Assembly (NCBI GenBank): GCA_947643595.1
Contig: CANRWP010000012.1
Span: forward strand, 1-64,000
Source: an uncultured bacterium
Lineage (GTDB): Bacteria > Bacillota > Clostridia > Lachnospirales > Lachnospiraceae
DNA: 64,000 bases
Direction of reading: 5' to 3'
Under the pieces are notes generated by a model. The model did not search any database. It was not told where the DNA came from and saw only the letters and a program-made list of their open reading frames with translations. Each line of letters starts with the position of its first letter. Within the stretch, counting starts at the first letter, position 1. Below, in pieces: positions 25,776 to 34,546 of this stretch. The position numbers were made by a program, and so were the translations under genes.

Positions 25776-25816
25776 ATAAGAAAAGAGACCGGTCGCTGGC
25801 CGGTCTCTTTTCTTAT
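25776..25816. terminator. Bidirectional terminator between convergent genes
   Basis: Perfect 17-bp arms (25776-25792 and 25800-25816) around a 7-base loop. The A-rich start and T-rich end give a U-tract in both directions. It serves the PBP gene on the plus strand and the SIS isomerase gene on the minus strand. Confidence 0.95.
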
Positions 25817-25821
25817 GGTAC

Positions 25822-26403
25822 TCAGGCTTTCTTTTCTATATTCCAATGCTGCATGACCACCGACATCACCATATGATTCAGAATCATATGTACATCCTCC
25901 ACGATCTGCATATTGCACAGAGGCACATGAAACACGATGTCGGCAATATCCGCCACTTTACCGCCGTGATACCCGACGATCCCCATGGTTATCGCCCCCT
26001 GCTCCTTTGCGCAGTCTAATGCTCTGATCACATTCTCGCTGTTTCCGCTTCCGCTGATACCGATCACAAGATCTTTCTCCTTCACCTTGTTTTTCAACTG
26101 GAAGGAAAATACATCGTCATATCCGATATCGTTGGCCACTGCCAGCATGGTCGGAATATTGTCATTCAGACACTGAAACCGAAATTTCTTTTCCGTGTAC
26201 TCGGAAATTCCCTTGTTGAAATCATTGGCCATATGGGAGGCCGTTCCGGCGCTTCCGCCGTTGCCGAACACATAGATGGCGGACTCCCTCTCGTAGGCTT
26301 CCTCGAAAGCTTTTACTACTTTCTGGACCGCTTCCGTATCCAGCTTTTTCAGTATGTCGATCTCACTTTCCAGATAATGTTCAATCATTTCCCGTAAATC
26401 CAT
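25822..26403 (-). CDS. SIS-domain sugar-phosphate isomerase, GmhA-like
   Basis: 193 residues, one SIS domain of the sedoheptulose-7-phosphate isomerase family. Phosphate-binding motifs FGNGGSAGTASHMANDFNKG (about 45-64) and GISGSGNSENVIRALD, and the late histidine in MQIVEDVHMILNHM. The glutamate-rich AEEL segment of heptose-forming GmhA is replaced by ANDF, so heptose chemistry is doubtful. Last gene of the sugar ABC operon: it may isomerise the phosphosugar made by the ROK kinase. GGAGGGCCGGACGATA precedes the ATG. Confidence 0.85.
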   Translation of the reverse strand: MDLREMIEHYLESEIDILKKLDTEAVQKVVKAFEEAYERESAIYVFGNGGSAGTASHMANDFNKGISEYTEKKFRFQCLNDNIPTMLAVANDIGYDDVFSFQLKNKVKEKDLVIGISGSGNSENVIRALDCAKEQGAITMGIVGYHGGKVADIADIVFHVPLCNMQIVEDVHMILNHMVMSVVMQHWNIEKKA

Positions 26404-26422
26404 TATCGTCCGGCCCTCCGAA

Positions 26423-27457
26423 TCACTTAAATTCCTCTACGTTGTCCTTTGTCACAAGCGCGCTGTCAATGTTCATGCTCTCGGCCTTGCCGGTGTCAAG
26501 CAGCTGCACAAGAATGTTCATCGCTTCCACCGCATAACCTTTTGCATCCTGTTTCACAGTCGCTTCCAATCTGCCGTCCGTAACGCCTTCCAGACCTGCC
26601 TCGGTTCCGTCCACCGCAAACACTTTGATCTGGCCTTCCTTGCCTGCCATCTCGATCGCCTCGATCGCGCCGAGTCCCATATCGTCGTTCGCCGCAAGAA
26701 TCACCTTCAGATCGGGGTAGGCCACAAGCCAGTTCTGCGCGATGGTGAGAGCTTCGTCTTTCGACCAGTTACCTACTTCCGTAGCCACAAGCTCCGCTCC
26801 CTCTTTTTTCTCGATCGCATCCTTGTACGCCTGCACACGGTTGTCTGAGTGGAAGTTGCCGATCGGTCCGCTCAGAATTGCCACTTTCGCGTCGTCACAG
26901 AAACCTTTCTCCACAGCATAGTCCACTACCACCTGTCCCTGCTGATAGGGATCCGCATCCACAAACCAGCTTGCACCGTCGTCCTCTATATGGCCCGTCG
27001 TGACGATCACATAGATCCCCTTGTCAAGCGCCGCTTTTACTACCTCTACCGGCGCTTCCGCATCTACCTGCTGGAATACGATTGCGTCGTATCCGGATGC
27101 GGTACATGTCTCGATCTGGTCGTTTTGTGTGGATGCCTCGTTGGCGGAATCAAAGAAATCTACCGTAAATTTGTCTGAGTACTCTTCCGCCGCCTTCTTA
27201 AATTCATCGTTTACAGCGAGACAGAAGGTATCTGAATAACTCTTACAGATAAATGCAACTTTCTTTACATCCCCAGAGGTTTCCGCTTCTGCTTCCGTCT
27301 CCGCCGGCGCTTCCGCCGCGTTCTCATTCTCCTCTGCCGCTTCTTCCTGCTGCGCGGGTGCCTCCGCGCTGCCCTCATCCGCTCCCTGAGAGCCACAGGC
27401 CGCAAGCGCAAGCACCATGGTCCCTGCAAGCAGCATACTAAGCAACTTTTTCTTCAT
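26423..27457 (-). CDS. Sugar ABC transporter substrate-binding lipoprotein (RbsB-like)
   Basis: 344 residues. Lipoprotein signal with lipobox LAAC at about 18-21, a Glu/Ala-rich linker (about 24-62), then a periplasmic-binding protein 4 fold: KKVAFICKSYSDTFCLAVNDEFKKAAEEY, the hinge FQQVDAEAPVEVVKAALDKGI, and ILAANDDMGLGAIEAIEMAGK. Binds a monosaccharide for the RbsC/RbsA-like pair. AGGAGGAAAGAAAA precedes the ATG. Here the binding-protein gene follows the permease gene. Confidence 0.92.
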   Translation of the reverse strand: MKKKLLSMLLAGTMVLALAACGSQGADEGSAEAPAQQEEAAEENENAAEAPAETEAEAETSGDVKKVAFICKSYSDTFCLAVNDEFKKAAEEYSDKFTVDFFDSANEASTQNDQIETCTASGYDAIVFQQVDAEAPVEVVKAALDKGIYVIVTTGHIEDDGASWFVDADPYQQGQVVVDYAVEKGFCDDAKVAILSGPIGNFHSDNRVQAYKDAIEKKEGAELVATEVGNWSKDEALTIAQNWLVAYPDLKVILAANDDMGLGAIEAIEMAGKEGQIKVFAVDGTEAGLEGVTDGRLEATVKQDAKGYAVEAMNILVQLLDTGKAESMNIDSALVTKDNVEEFK

Positions 27458-27520
27458 TTTTCTTTCCTCCTTTTATATTGTATAATAATCACTGAGCCAG
27501 TGTTGACTCCCTCATGACGG

Positions 27521-28507
27521 TTATTCCTTTTTTCCTTTTGTCACAATGTCCAGAATAACCGCGAGCACTATGATAACGCCTGTTATGATCATCTGATAGT
27601 AGGACTGTACGGATTTCAGCGTCAGAATATTGGTGATAACGCCTATGATGACCGAACCGATAATGCTGCCGTACACACTGCCGATACCCCCGGAAAGACT
27701 GGCGCCGCCGATGATCGCCGCCGTGATGGCGTCAAACTCAAGCCCCACCGCTTCCGCCGGCTGTCCGGAATTGATCCTGGTCATAAAGAGCGCTCCCGCG
27801 ATTCCCACGAACACACCGTGGATCAGATAGGTCTTGATGATCGTCCACTGCATGCTGATTCCCGACGCGACCGCCGACTCCACATTTCCGCCCACCGCGT
27901 AAATATGCCTTCCGAGACGCATCTTTTTCAGGATGAACCACGTTACAGCGATACACAGAAACATAATGATGACAGAGTAGGGTAAAACGCCCCTGATACG
28001 TCCCTGTCCCAGTTTCACAATATTTCCGATCTTGTAGATCGGCGTGCCGCCCGTATAGATATAACAGATACCGCGGCCTGCCTGCATCATCGCCAGCGTC
28101 ACGATAAAAGCCGGCGCTTTGAACTTCGTGATGATCACACCCGAGACAAAGTTGAGGGCCATGCCGATGGCTATCGCCGACAGAACAGCCAGAATTCCCG
28201 CGGGCCAGTCTCCCATTCCGCCTTCACTGAGCTGTTTGAACGTCCCCACACAGACACAGCCCGTCAATGCCACGATGGAACCTCCCGAGAGATCTGTCTG
28301 CCCCGCGATGATCAGGAGAGTGATCCCGCAGGTCAAAATCGTCACCACCGCTATCTGGGACAAAAGATTCACGATATTCTCCTTCGACAAAAATACCGGA
28401 GACAAAATGGAACAGATGATCAGAAGTCCCACCAGAATGATGATGATCCCGTACTTATTGTAAAACGCCAATATTTTCTCCTTCGTCTGTTTGTTATTCA
28501 TTTTCAT
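27521..28507 (-). CDS. Sugar ABC transporter permease (RbsC-like)
   Basis: 328 residues with about eight to ten hydrophobic segments, BPD_transp_2 family. Conserved GQTDLSGGSIVALTG near 68, GVIITKFKAPAFIVTLAMMQAGRGI near 122 and GGASLSGGIGSVYGSIIG near 270. Overlaps the ATPase stop codon by 4 bases (ATGA), showing translational coupling. Forms the membrane channel for a pentose or hexose. Confidence 0.93.
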   Translation of the reverse strand: MKMNNKQTKEKILAFYNKYGIIIILVGLLIICSILSPVFLSKENIVNLLSQIAVVTILTCGITLLIIAGQTDLSGGSIVALTGCVCVGTFKQLSEGGMGDWPAGILAVLSAIAIGMALNFVSGVIITKFKAPAFIVTLAMMQAGRGICYIYTGGTPIYKIGNIVKLGQGRIRGVLPYSVIIMFLCIAVTWFILKKMRLGRHIYAVGGNVESAVASGISMQWTIIKTYLIHGVFVGIAGALFMTRINSGQPAEAVGLEFDAITAAIIGGASLSGGIGSVYGSIIGSVIIGVITNILTLKSVQSYYQMIITGVIIVLAVILDIVTKGKKE

Positions 28508-30003
28508 CCTCCTACCGCCAAATCCATGACCACGTTCGGCACTGCCTCCTCGCGGCTAAGTTCTCCCGCAATTTCCCCCCGTCTGATAATCAGAACTCTG
28601 TCGCTCATACCCAGAAGCTCATCCATATCCGAGTCGATCATAATGATCGCCATGCCCGCATCTGTAAGTCGGTTCATCATTTTATAGATCTCATACTTTG
28701 TCCCCACATCGATTCCCCTCGTGGGCTCATCCATGATCAGCACTTTCGGATTCACCGCCATCCACTTCGCGAGAACCACTTTCTGCTGGTTTCCTCCGGA
28801 GAGCGTCTTTACCTCCGTCTCAAAGGATGGCGTTTTGATGGCGAAATCATCGATCATCTCCTGTACAAGGGCCCTTTCCCTTTTCAACGGAATGACCTTT
28901 TTGTCGAATTTATGTTTCAGGGCGACCATGCTGACGTTCTCTTCCACATCCCGCAGGAGTACCAGACCATAGCGTCTCCTGTCCTCGGAAATCATGGCGA
29001 TCCCGTTTTTGATGGAATCGTTGATGCTTCTGATCTCCAGTTTCTTCCCATCGCACCAGACGTCGCCGCTGTCTTTCGGATCGAGTCCGATCAGCGATCT
29101 GGCAATCTCCGTTCTCCCTGCGCCCACCAGTCCCGACACGCCGAGGATCTCTCCGCTTCTCACCTCAAAGGAAATATTTTCGAAAACTCCTTTGCGCGAT
29201 AAATTCTCGACCTTCAACAGGACCTCTCCGACTTTCGCGTTCCGCGGCGGGTAGATCTCCTTCATTTCGCGCCCGACCATCTTCTCTATGATGGAAGCCC
29301 TCGTAAACTCTTCCCTGACCCCTGTGACAATATGCTTTCCATCGCGGAATATGGATACGTAGTCCGCCAGCTTAAAGACTTCCTCCATCTTGTGCGAGAT
29401 ATAGATGATCGTTATCCCCTTCTCCTTCAGCTCAAAGATCTTGTCGATCAAAAACTGCACTTCCTTTTCCGTGAGGGAGGAGGTCGGCTCATCCATCAGA
29501 ATGATCCTGGCGCCGCAGGAGATGGCTTTGATGATTTCGATCATCTGCGCTTCCGCCAGCGAGATATCTTTCATCTTCCTGTTCAACGGATAATGAAGCC
29601 CCTGCTGCCGAAGATACTCCTCCGCCTCCTGTCTCATCGCCCTGTCATTGACGACAAGCCCTTTCTTCAGAATCTCCTTGCCGAGATACATATTCTGCAC
29701 GATCGTCATCTCCGGGATGATATTCAGTTCCTGATGGATCATGGCAATCCCCTGCGTTCTCGCCTGCGCGCTGCTCTTCGGCGTCCAGGGTTTTCCCTCA
29801 AAGAGTATCTCCCCTTCGTCCAGTTTGTACATTCCGTTGATTACTTTCATCAGAGTGGATTTTCCTGCGCCGTTCTCCCCGATCAGACAGTGGATCGTCC
29901 CTCTCCGCACGCCGAAAGATATGTCGTCTAACGCCTTCACACCCGGAAAAGATTTCCCCACATGCCGAAACTCGAGAATCATTTCACCTTCTGAATGCCC
30001 CAT
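28504..30003 (-). CDS. Sugar ABC transporter ATPase with two nucleotide-binding domains (RbsA/MglA-like)
   Basis: 499 residues, two fused ATPase domains. Domain 1: Walker A GENGAGKSTLMKVI, signature-like DISLAEAQMIEI, Walker B IILMDEPTSSL. Domain 2: degenerate Walker A GLVGAGRTEIARSL, signature LSGGNQQKVVLAKWM, Walker B LIMDEPTRGIDVG. This is normal for RbsA/MglA. The ATG at 30003 follows AAGGAGAAAAATT; the open frame 22 codons upstream overlaps the ROK gene and is not used. Energises the transporter. Confidence 0.94.
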   Translation of the reverse strand: MGHSEGEMILEFRHVGKSFPGVKALDDISFGVRRGTIHCLIGENGAGKSTLMKVINGMYKLDEGEILFEGKPWTPKSSAQARTQGIAMIHQELNIIPEMTIVQNMYLGKEILKKGLVVNDRAMRQEAEEYLRQQGLHYPLNRKMKDISLAEAQMIEIIKAISCGARIILMDEPTSSLTEKEVQFLIDKIFELKEKGITIIYISHKMEEVFKLADYVSIFRDGKHIVTGVREEFTRASIIEKMVGREMKEIYPPRNAKVGEVLLKVENLSRKGVFENISFEVRSGEILGVSGLVGAGRTEIARSLIGLDPKDSGDVWCDGKKLEIRSINDSIKNGIAMISEDRRRYGLVLLRDVEENVSMVALKHKFDKKVIPLKRERALVQEMIDDFAIKTPSFETEVKTLSGGNQQKVVLAKWMAVNPKVLIMDEPTRGIDVGTKYEIYKMMNRLTDAGMAIIMIDSDMDELLGMSDRVLIIRRGEIAGELSREEAVPNVVMDLAVGG

Positions 30004-30016
30004 AATTTTTCTCCTT

Positions 30017-30976
30017 CTATTCCGCCTGTCCCGCAAGCAATAAGCCGCCGACCAGAACCACCGCTTCATCCAGCTCGCTCTTGACGATCCTGTATCTCCC
30101 CTCGGAATTGATGTAGATATACTTTTTTATGTATTCGTTTATCCGGGAGATCAACGGTTCCCCTATCAGGGAAACACCCCCTCCTATCGCGATCGTATCC
30201 GGGCTGAAAAGACAGATCACATTGCTCAGAGCAATCGAAAACAGTTCACATGTCTCATTCAGCACTTTTATGGAGTAGGGGTCGTTCCTCCTTATCCCTT
30301 CCCCCCACATCAGGCAGTCGATCTTGCCCTGTTCTCCTCCGCACAATTTCCACAGAAGAGAGCTCTCCGGAATGCTGTCATTTCTCATCCGTCTCTCGAT
30401 TCCCCAGCCGGCACACAGATTTTCCACCTGCATGACAGGGCTTCCCTCCCCTCTGTAGAAAGGGTTGTACAGATAGCTGTGGCCGATCTCCGCCGCCCCG
30501 TATCCCTGTCCCGTATAGAGTTTTCCGTCTATGACAACGCCGCCGCCGACGCCGCTCCCCATATTGGTGTAAAAAAAGATATCGGAGCCTCTCCCCGCCC
30601 CCCGGCAATACTCCCCCCAGCACGCCGCATCCGAATCATTGTACAGATAAGTCGGAAGGCCGGTCTTCTCCTCAAAAAATTTTTTTACGGGGAATCCTCC
30701 CCATCCGTCTATCTGAGGCGACCAGATCGCCGTGCCGGAGGCCATGTCAACCGGTCCGCCAAACCCGATTCCGATCCTCTCTATCTTTCCGCCGAATTCT
30801 CTGGCCTTCTCGATCAATTCCGGCATGATTCCGGTGACGACATCCAAAACTCCCCGGAATCCCTTTTCCCGTTCCACACGGGCATAGTGGTTATACAGAA
30901 TTTTTCCCTGCGCCGTACCGATTGCAAGCTGTATCTTGGTTCCACCTGTCTCAATTGCCATAATCAGCTGTTCCAT
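30017..30976 (-). CDS. ROK-family sugar kinase lacking the zinc motif
   Basis: 319 residues. ATP-binding ETGGTKIQLAIG at the N-terminus, GIGFGGPVD near 77, catalytic aspartate region NDSDAACWGEYCRGAG near 110, and GGGVSLIGEPL near 275. The usual ROK zinc cluster (histidine followed by CxCGxxGC) is replaced by GHSYLYNPFYRGEG..., which keeps only the histidine. Phosphorylates the imported sugar. GCAGGAGTAGCAGAT precedes the ATG at 30976. First gene of the transport operon, with the promoter and palindrome listed upstream. Confidence 0.88.
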   Translation of the reverse strand: MEQLIMAIETGGTKIQLAIGTAQGKILYNHYARVEREKGFRGVLDVVTGIMPELIEKAREFGGKIERIGIGFGGPVDMASGTAIWSPQIDGWGGFPVKKFFEEKTGLPTYLYNDSDAACWGEYCRGAGRGSDIFFYTNMGSGVGGGVVIDGKLYTGQGYGAAEIGHSYLYNPFYRGEGSPVMQVENLCAGWGIERRMRNDSIPESSLLWKLCGGEQGKIDCLMWGEGIRRNDPYSIKVLNETCELFSIALSNVICLFSPDTIAIGGGVSLIGEPLISRINEYIKKYIYINSEGRYRIVKSELDEAVVLVGGLLLAGQAE

Positions 30977-31027
30977 ATCTGCTACTCCTGCCTTGTCCTC
31001 ACAATTTCCCTGTCGCATTTTATATAT

Positions 31028-31057
31028 ATTCAAATAAGTTATAATACTTATTTGAAT
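31028..31057. promoter_or_regulatory. Perfect palindromic operator upstream of the sugar ABC operon
   Basis: Twelve-base arms ATTCAAATAAGT (31028-31039) and ACTTATTTGAAT (31046-31057) flank TATAAT. The site lies about 20-50 bases downstream of the predicted transcription start and 50 bases before the kinase ATG, fitting a repressor roadblock. The adjacent GntR/LacI-type regulator is the natural candidate to bind it. The ACTTATT half-site recurs upstream (31144-31179). Confidence 0.75.
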
Positions 31058-31081
31058 TATCATTTTTTATTTTATAGTCAC

Positions 31082-31110
31082 AATATAGTCTTTATCACTA
31101 CAAATGTCAA
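31082..31110 (-). promoter_or_regulatory. Promoter of the sugar kinase/ABC operon
   Basis: -35 TTGACA (31110-31105), 17 bp, -10 TATATT (31087-31082) on the minus strand. Predicted start near 31075 gives a leader of about 100 bases that contains the palindrome. Confidence 0.8.
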
Positions 31111-31143
31111 TACTTTTCAAAAATATTTATGCATTTTACCTTT

Positions 31144-31179
31144 AACTTATTCTATTTATTATATATTTTAAAATAAGTT
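31144..31179. promoter_or_regulatory. Second, widely spaced operator-like dyad
   Basis: AACTTATT (31144-31151) and AATAAGTT (31172-31179) repeat the half-site of the main palindrome, with 20 bases between them. It lies upstream of the -35 box, so a regulator could bridge it with the downstream palindrome by DNA looping. The remaining AT-rich DNA from 30977 to 31322 shows no gene. Confidence 0.45.
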
Positions 31180-31322
31180 GTGAATCATTTTTTCTTTTTC
31201 TATTTTTAACACGACATTATTACTCTAATTCATCAAGAAACGCATAAACCAAAAAATGTGCAAAAAAATAAAGCATACCCGACAGACAGGTATGCCCCTT
31301 ATTCCACAATCTTTTTATTTTC

Positions 31323-32405
31323 TTAAATATCCGCGACAGAATCCCTCTCCTTCAGATACGGCATGAAAACCTTGTTGCAGTCATAATTCTCATCCTCTAT
31401 CAATCGAAGTAAATTTTGAGCCGCAATATATCCGGCCGTTTCCGGATCCTGATGCAATGCCGTAAGCGGAACCGGATTGATCTCGCACAGATAGGAGTCA
31501 TCATATCCTATAATGGAGACATCCTCCGGCACCCTGACTCCGTTTTGAACAAACAGCCGGTAGAGGTTTACGGCGGCGGCATCGTTAAAGCAGAAAAAAG
31601 CGGTAGTCCTCTCCGCTAATCTGAGAATGTTATCCGCTTCCTCCCGGAACAGAGAATCGATCTCCGCATGCCCGAACCATAGTATATGACATCTCTCCAC
31701 GGGGATATCCCTCTCATGGAGCCCGGCAGCGAATCCGGCATAGCGCATACATCCGGAGTATTCCTCCTGATTCATGAGGCATGCAAAAGAACGATGTCCC
31801 CGCTTCACAAAATATTCCGCCGCCATGCGTCCTCCGGTATAGTCATCCGTCGTCACACTGGGAATGTCGGTCGAACAAAGTTTATTCCCTAACGATACAC
31901 AGGGAATCTTCCGCTCCTCTATATAGCGGTAGAGATGAAGATTAGTATGGAGATAGGCGCTCTCCGAGGGAAAAAGCAGCAGCCCCGCATAATGCCCCGA
32001 GAAAGCTTTGCACAAAAGTTCCCCCTCGATCCGGGAATCATAGTTGGAGAGCTTTATTGTCAGAGTATATCCTTTCTCCGACAGCGCGTTTTCAATTCCG
32101 CTTATACTCTTTAAAAAATAAAAATTTTCCACACGGGAAGCGATAAGGAGAACCTGTTTGCTCCCCTCCCCTGCCCTGTAACGATTCGGCTGATATACAA
32201 AGCATCCTTTTCCCTGCTTTTTTCGGATAAGCCCTTCCTCCTCAAGGCGGCCCAAAGCCTTTCTGACACTGTATCGGCTGATCCCATAAGCCTCCATACA
32301 TTCCGTCTCCGAGGGAAGCTTTGTGCCGGGGGCCAGGAGACCTGTGACAATCCGGGACTTTAAATTTTCATAAAATGCGCCTGCTTTCAATTTTTGACCG
32401 TTCAT
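31323..32405 (-). CDS. GntR-type regulator with LacI-like ligand domain (AraR class)
   Basis: 360 residues. N-terminal winged helix of the GntR family (about 8-72: AFYENLKSRIVTGLLAPGTKLPSETECMEAYGISRYSVRKALGRLEEEGLIRKKQGKG), then a LacI/periplasmic-binding-like sugar domain with VTTDDYTGGRMAAEYFVKRGH near 178 and FFCFNDAAAVNLYRLF near 280. AraR has this architecture. Likely a sugar-responsive repressor of the ROK/ABC/SIS operon just downstream. An ATG at 32405 is preferred over the preceding GTG. Confidence 0.9.
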   Translation of the reverse strand: MNGQKLKAGAFYENLKSRIVTGLLAPGTKLPSETECMEAYGISRYSVRKALGRLEEEGLIRKKQGKGCFVYQPNRYRAGEGSKQVLLIASRVENFYFLKSISGIENALSEKGYTLTIKLSNYDSRIEGELLCKAFSGHYAGLLLFPSESAYLHTNLHLYRYIEERKIPCVSLGNKLCSTDIPSVTTDDYTGGRMAAEYFVKRGHRSFACLMNQEEYSGCMRYAGFAAGLHERDIPVERCHILWFGHAEIDSLFREEADNILRLAERTTAFFCFNDAAAVNLYRLFVQNGVRVPEDVSIIGYDDSYLCEINPVPLTALHQDPETAGYIAAQNLLRLIEDENYDCNKVFMPYLKERDSVADI

Positions 32406-32431
32406 CACACTCTCCGCTTATTCCAATCATC

Positions 32432-33349
32432 TTATTTCAAAAATCCATTCACGATCTGCTCTTCCGCTTCCTTCTCCGTCAAACCCAGCGTCATCAGCTT
32501 GATCAACTGTTCCCCGGCAATTTTTCCGATCGCCGCTTCATGGATCAGGTTCGCATCCACATGGTTCGCCGTGAGCTCAGGCAGTGCCGTCACGCTGGCA
32601 TTGTCCATAATGATAGCGTCGCACTCGGTATGCCCCGCGCACCGGTTGTTCCCGTTGATCACCGACACGAATTTCTGGTGAGAGTTTTCCTTTGCGACGG
32701 AACGGCTCATCACGTTGGCGCTGCTGCCTGCACCGTCCATATCCACCGAAAAATCCGTGACAGCTGTCTGCTTTCCGTGGGTCATGATCTTCTCTTTGAT
32801 CACAAGATTTGCATTTTCCCGAAGTCTCGCCCTGGTCACCCTCGTGGTGGAATCGATGCCCTTGATCTGCACGGTCTCCATCTCCATGCTTGCCCCATCC
32901 GCCAGCTCTATGATCGTCGTGGGGTTCATCGTATTGCGCCCGTTGCCGTCGCCGGAGCCGTAATGCTTTTCCACATAACGCACTTTCGCGTTCCTGCCCA
33001 GATAAAAACTGTGAATACCGTCGTGCGCCGAATCCTCCCCGCCGCCGTTGTGAATTCCACAGCCCGCCACGATCGTCACATCGGCATCTTCCCCCACGAT
33101 GAAATCATTGTACACCAGATCCTTCAATCCGGTCTGGCTGATAATAACCGGTATGTGCACGCTCTCATGCTTTGTACCCGGCGCAATGATAATATCAATG
33201 CCCGGCTTGTCCTGCTTTGTCACAATATTGATATTGGCAGTGGTCCGTCTGCTGTCGAGCTCGCCGTTCGCCCTGATGTTGTAGGCGCCCTCCGGCACCT
33301 CGTGGAGACCTGCCACTTCCTCCAGCAACGTTTTTTGTATGATATCCAT
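32432..33349 (-). CDS. SufB/SufD-family Fe-S scaffold protein (minimal SUF type)
   Basis: 305 residues, much shorter than SufB of the full SUF system (about 470) and without its N-terminal region. The right-handed beta-helix core has HDGIHSFYLGRNAKVRYVEKHYGSG, KFVSVINGNNRCAGHTECDAII with the cysteine expected to be the scaffold ligand, and a helical C-terminal NHVDANLIHEAAIGKIAGEQLIKLMTLGLTEKEAEEQIVNGF as in SufB. Only a SufC-like ATPase accompanies it; no SufD, SufS or SufU is near. Fits the two-gene SMS (minimal SUF) type described in anaerobes. Confidence 0.85.
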   Translation of the reverse strand: MDIIQKTLLEEVAGLHEVPEGAYNIRANGELDSRRTTANINIVTKQDKPGIDIIIAPGTKHESVHIPVIISQTGLKDLVYNDFIVGEDADVTIVAGCGIHNGGGEDSAHDGIHSFYLGRNAKVRYVEKHYGSGDGNGRNTMNPTTIIELADGASMEMETVQIKGIDSTTRVTRARLRENANLVIKEKIMTHGKQTAVTDFSVDMDGAGSSANVMSRSVAKENSHQKFVSVINGNNRCAGHTECDAIIMDNASVTALPELTANHVDANLIHEAAIGKIAGEQLIKLMTLGLTEKEAEEQIVNGFLK

Positions 33350-33400
33350 ATAGATAGTCTCTCCAGTTTATTTTTTATATCGTCTGTCAAAATCCTGCCG

Positions 33401-34150
33401 TCATGGACCCGTTTTTTCCTTCCCGGACTTCCCACTCTTCGACAAAAGCATATCGCAGGCACTGCCCCCGGTGGCCGCCAGAAGTTCCGGCAGGATCTCC
33501 TCCCTCGTGCCGCTCTTTTGGACTCTGCCGTCGGCGATCAGGATAATCCTGTCCGCAATATTCAGGATACGCTCCTGATGGGAAATGATCAGAATGGAGC
33601 CGCCCATCTCCCGGTACATTTTCTCAAATACATTGATCAGACTGTTGAAACTCCATAGATCGATGCCTGCCTCCGGCTCGTCAAAAATGGAAAATTTCGT
33701 TCCCCTCGCGATGATCATCGCGATCTCGATCCGTTTCAACTCCCCGCCGGACAGGGACGCATTCACCTCTCGGTTTACATAATCTCTCGCACAGAGCCCC
33801 ACTTCCGACAAAATACTGCACGCCTCCTGCACACTGGTATTTTTACCAGCCGCCATCGTGAGCAGATCCTTTACCGTCAGCCCCTTGAAGCGGACCGGCT
33901 GCTGAAAGGCATAGCTGATCCCCTTCTTTGCCCGCTCCGTGACGGATGCCCCGGTAATGTCCTCTCCGTCCAGCAGGATGCGCCCCGCAGTCGGCTTTAC
34001 AATGCCCGCTATGATCTTCGCCAGTGTGGATTTTCCTCCGCCGTTCGGCCCCGTCACCGCCACAAACCGTTCCTCTATTTTCAGATTAATATCTTTCAGA
34101 ATCTCCTTATTCTCTTCCACATCGTACTGTACATTCTGTAATTCTAACAT
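33401..34150 (-). CDS. SufC-like ABC ATPase
   Basis: 249 residues, SufC family. Walker A GPNGGGKSTLAKII, Q-loop AFQQPVRFKG, signature SLSGGELKRIEIA, Walker B SIFDEPEAGIDLWS and the H-loop SHQERIL. Partners the SufB-like scaffold downstream and drives its conformational change during cluster assembly. CAGGAGTGTCT precedes the ATG at 34150; the frame is open 41 codons upstream, but that part overlaps the small gene at 34176-34460 and has no family similarity. Confidence 0.9.
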   Translation of the reverse strand: MLELQNVQYDVEENKEILKDINLKIEERFVAVTGPNGGGKSTLAKIIAGIVKPTAGRILLDGEDITGASVTERAKKGISYAFQQPVRFKGLTVKDLLTMAAGKNTSVQEACSILSEVGLCARDYVNREVNASLSGGELKRIEIAMIIARGTKFSIFDEPEAGIDLWSFNSLINVFEKMYREMGGSILIISHQERILNIADRIILIADGRVQKSGTREEILPELLAATGGSACDMLLSKSGKSGKEKTGP

Positions 34151-34175
34151 AGACACTCCTGTTTTATTCCTGTTT

Positions 34176-34460
34176 TCAATTAAAATTGTCCAGATTTCTG
34201 AGCGCTTCCTCCTCCGTGAGAAAAGCCGTCCATCCAAAAAGCGCATCCGTCCCCTGTTCCAGGCCCCAGACATAATAAAGATTCCCGCCGTTGCTGCGGC
34301 GCACCCTAACGGATTTCACCGTCATCGGTTCCACATATTTCCGGTAATGTTTGCAGGTCCGCTGCTGGCAGACTTCTGTCTCAAATTCACAGCCGCCGCA
34401 ATTATCCGTGATCCTGTATAATATGTCCCCCTCTGCACAGGGATATTCCTGTTTTTCCAT
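34176..34460 (-). CDS. Small cysteine-containing protein, unknown function
   Basis: 94 residues, not recognised. Five cysteines and a histidine cluster in the first third (CAEGD...CGGCEFETEVCQQRTCKH), suggesting a metal or Fe-S site; the rest is a small mixed fold. GGGGAGAAAGGTT precedes the ATG. It is 25 bases upstream of the SufC-like gene and on the same strand, so co-transcription with the Fe-S scaffold genes is likely. Whether it takes part in cluster assembly is unknown. Confidence 0.65.
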   Translation of the reverse strand: MEKQEYPCAEGDILYRITDNCGGCEFETEVCQQRTCKHYRKYVEPMTVKSVRVRRSNGGNLYYVWGLEQGTDALFGWTAFLTEEEALRNLDNFN

Positions 34461-34546
34461 AACCTTTCTCCCCAAATTTTCTCCTCAGGCCCACTATATT
34501 CTAGCACATCTTACGATTCCTGCCAAGTGAAAGCCCCGTCTTTCTG

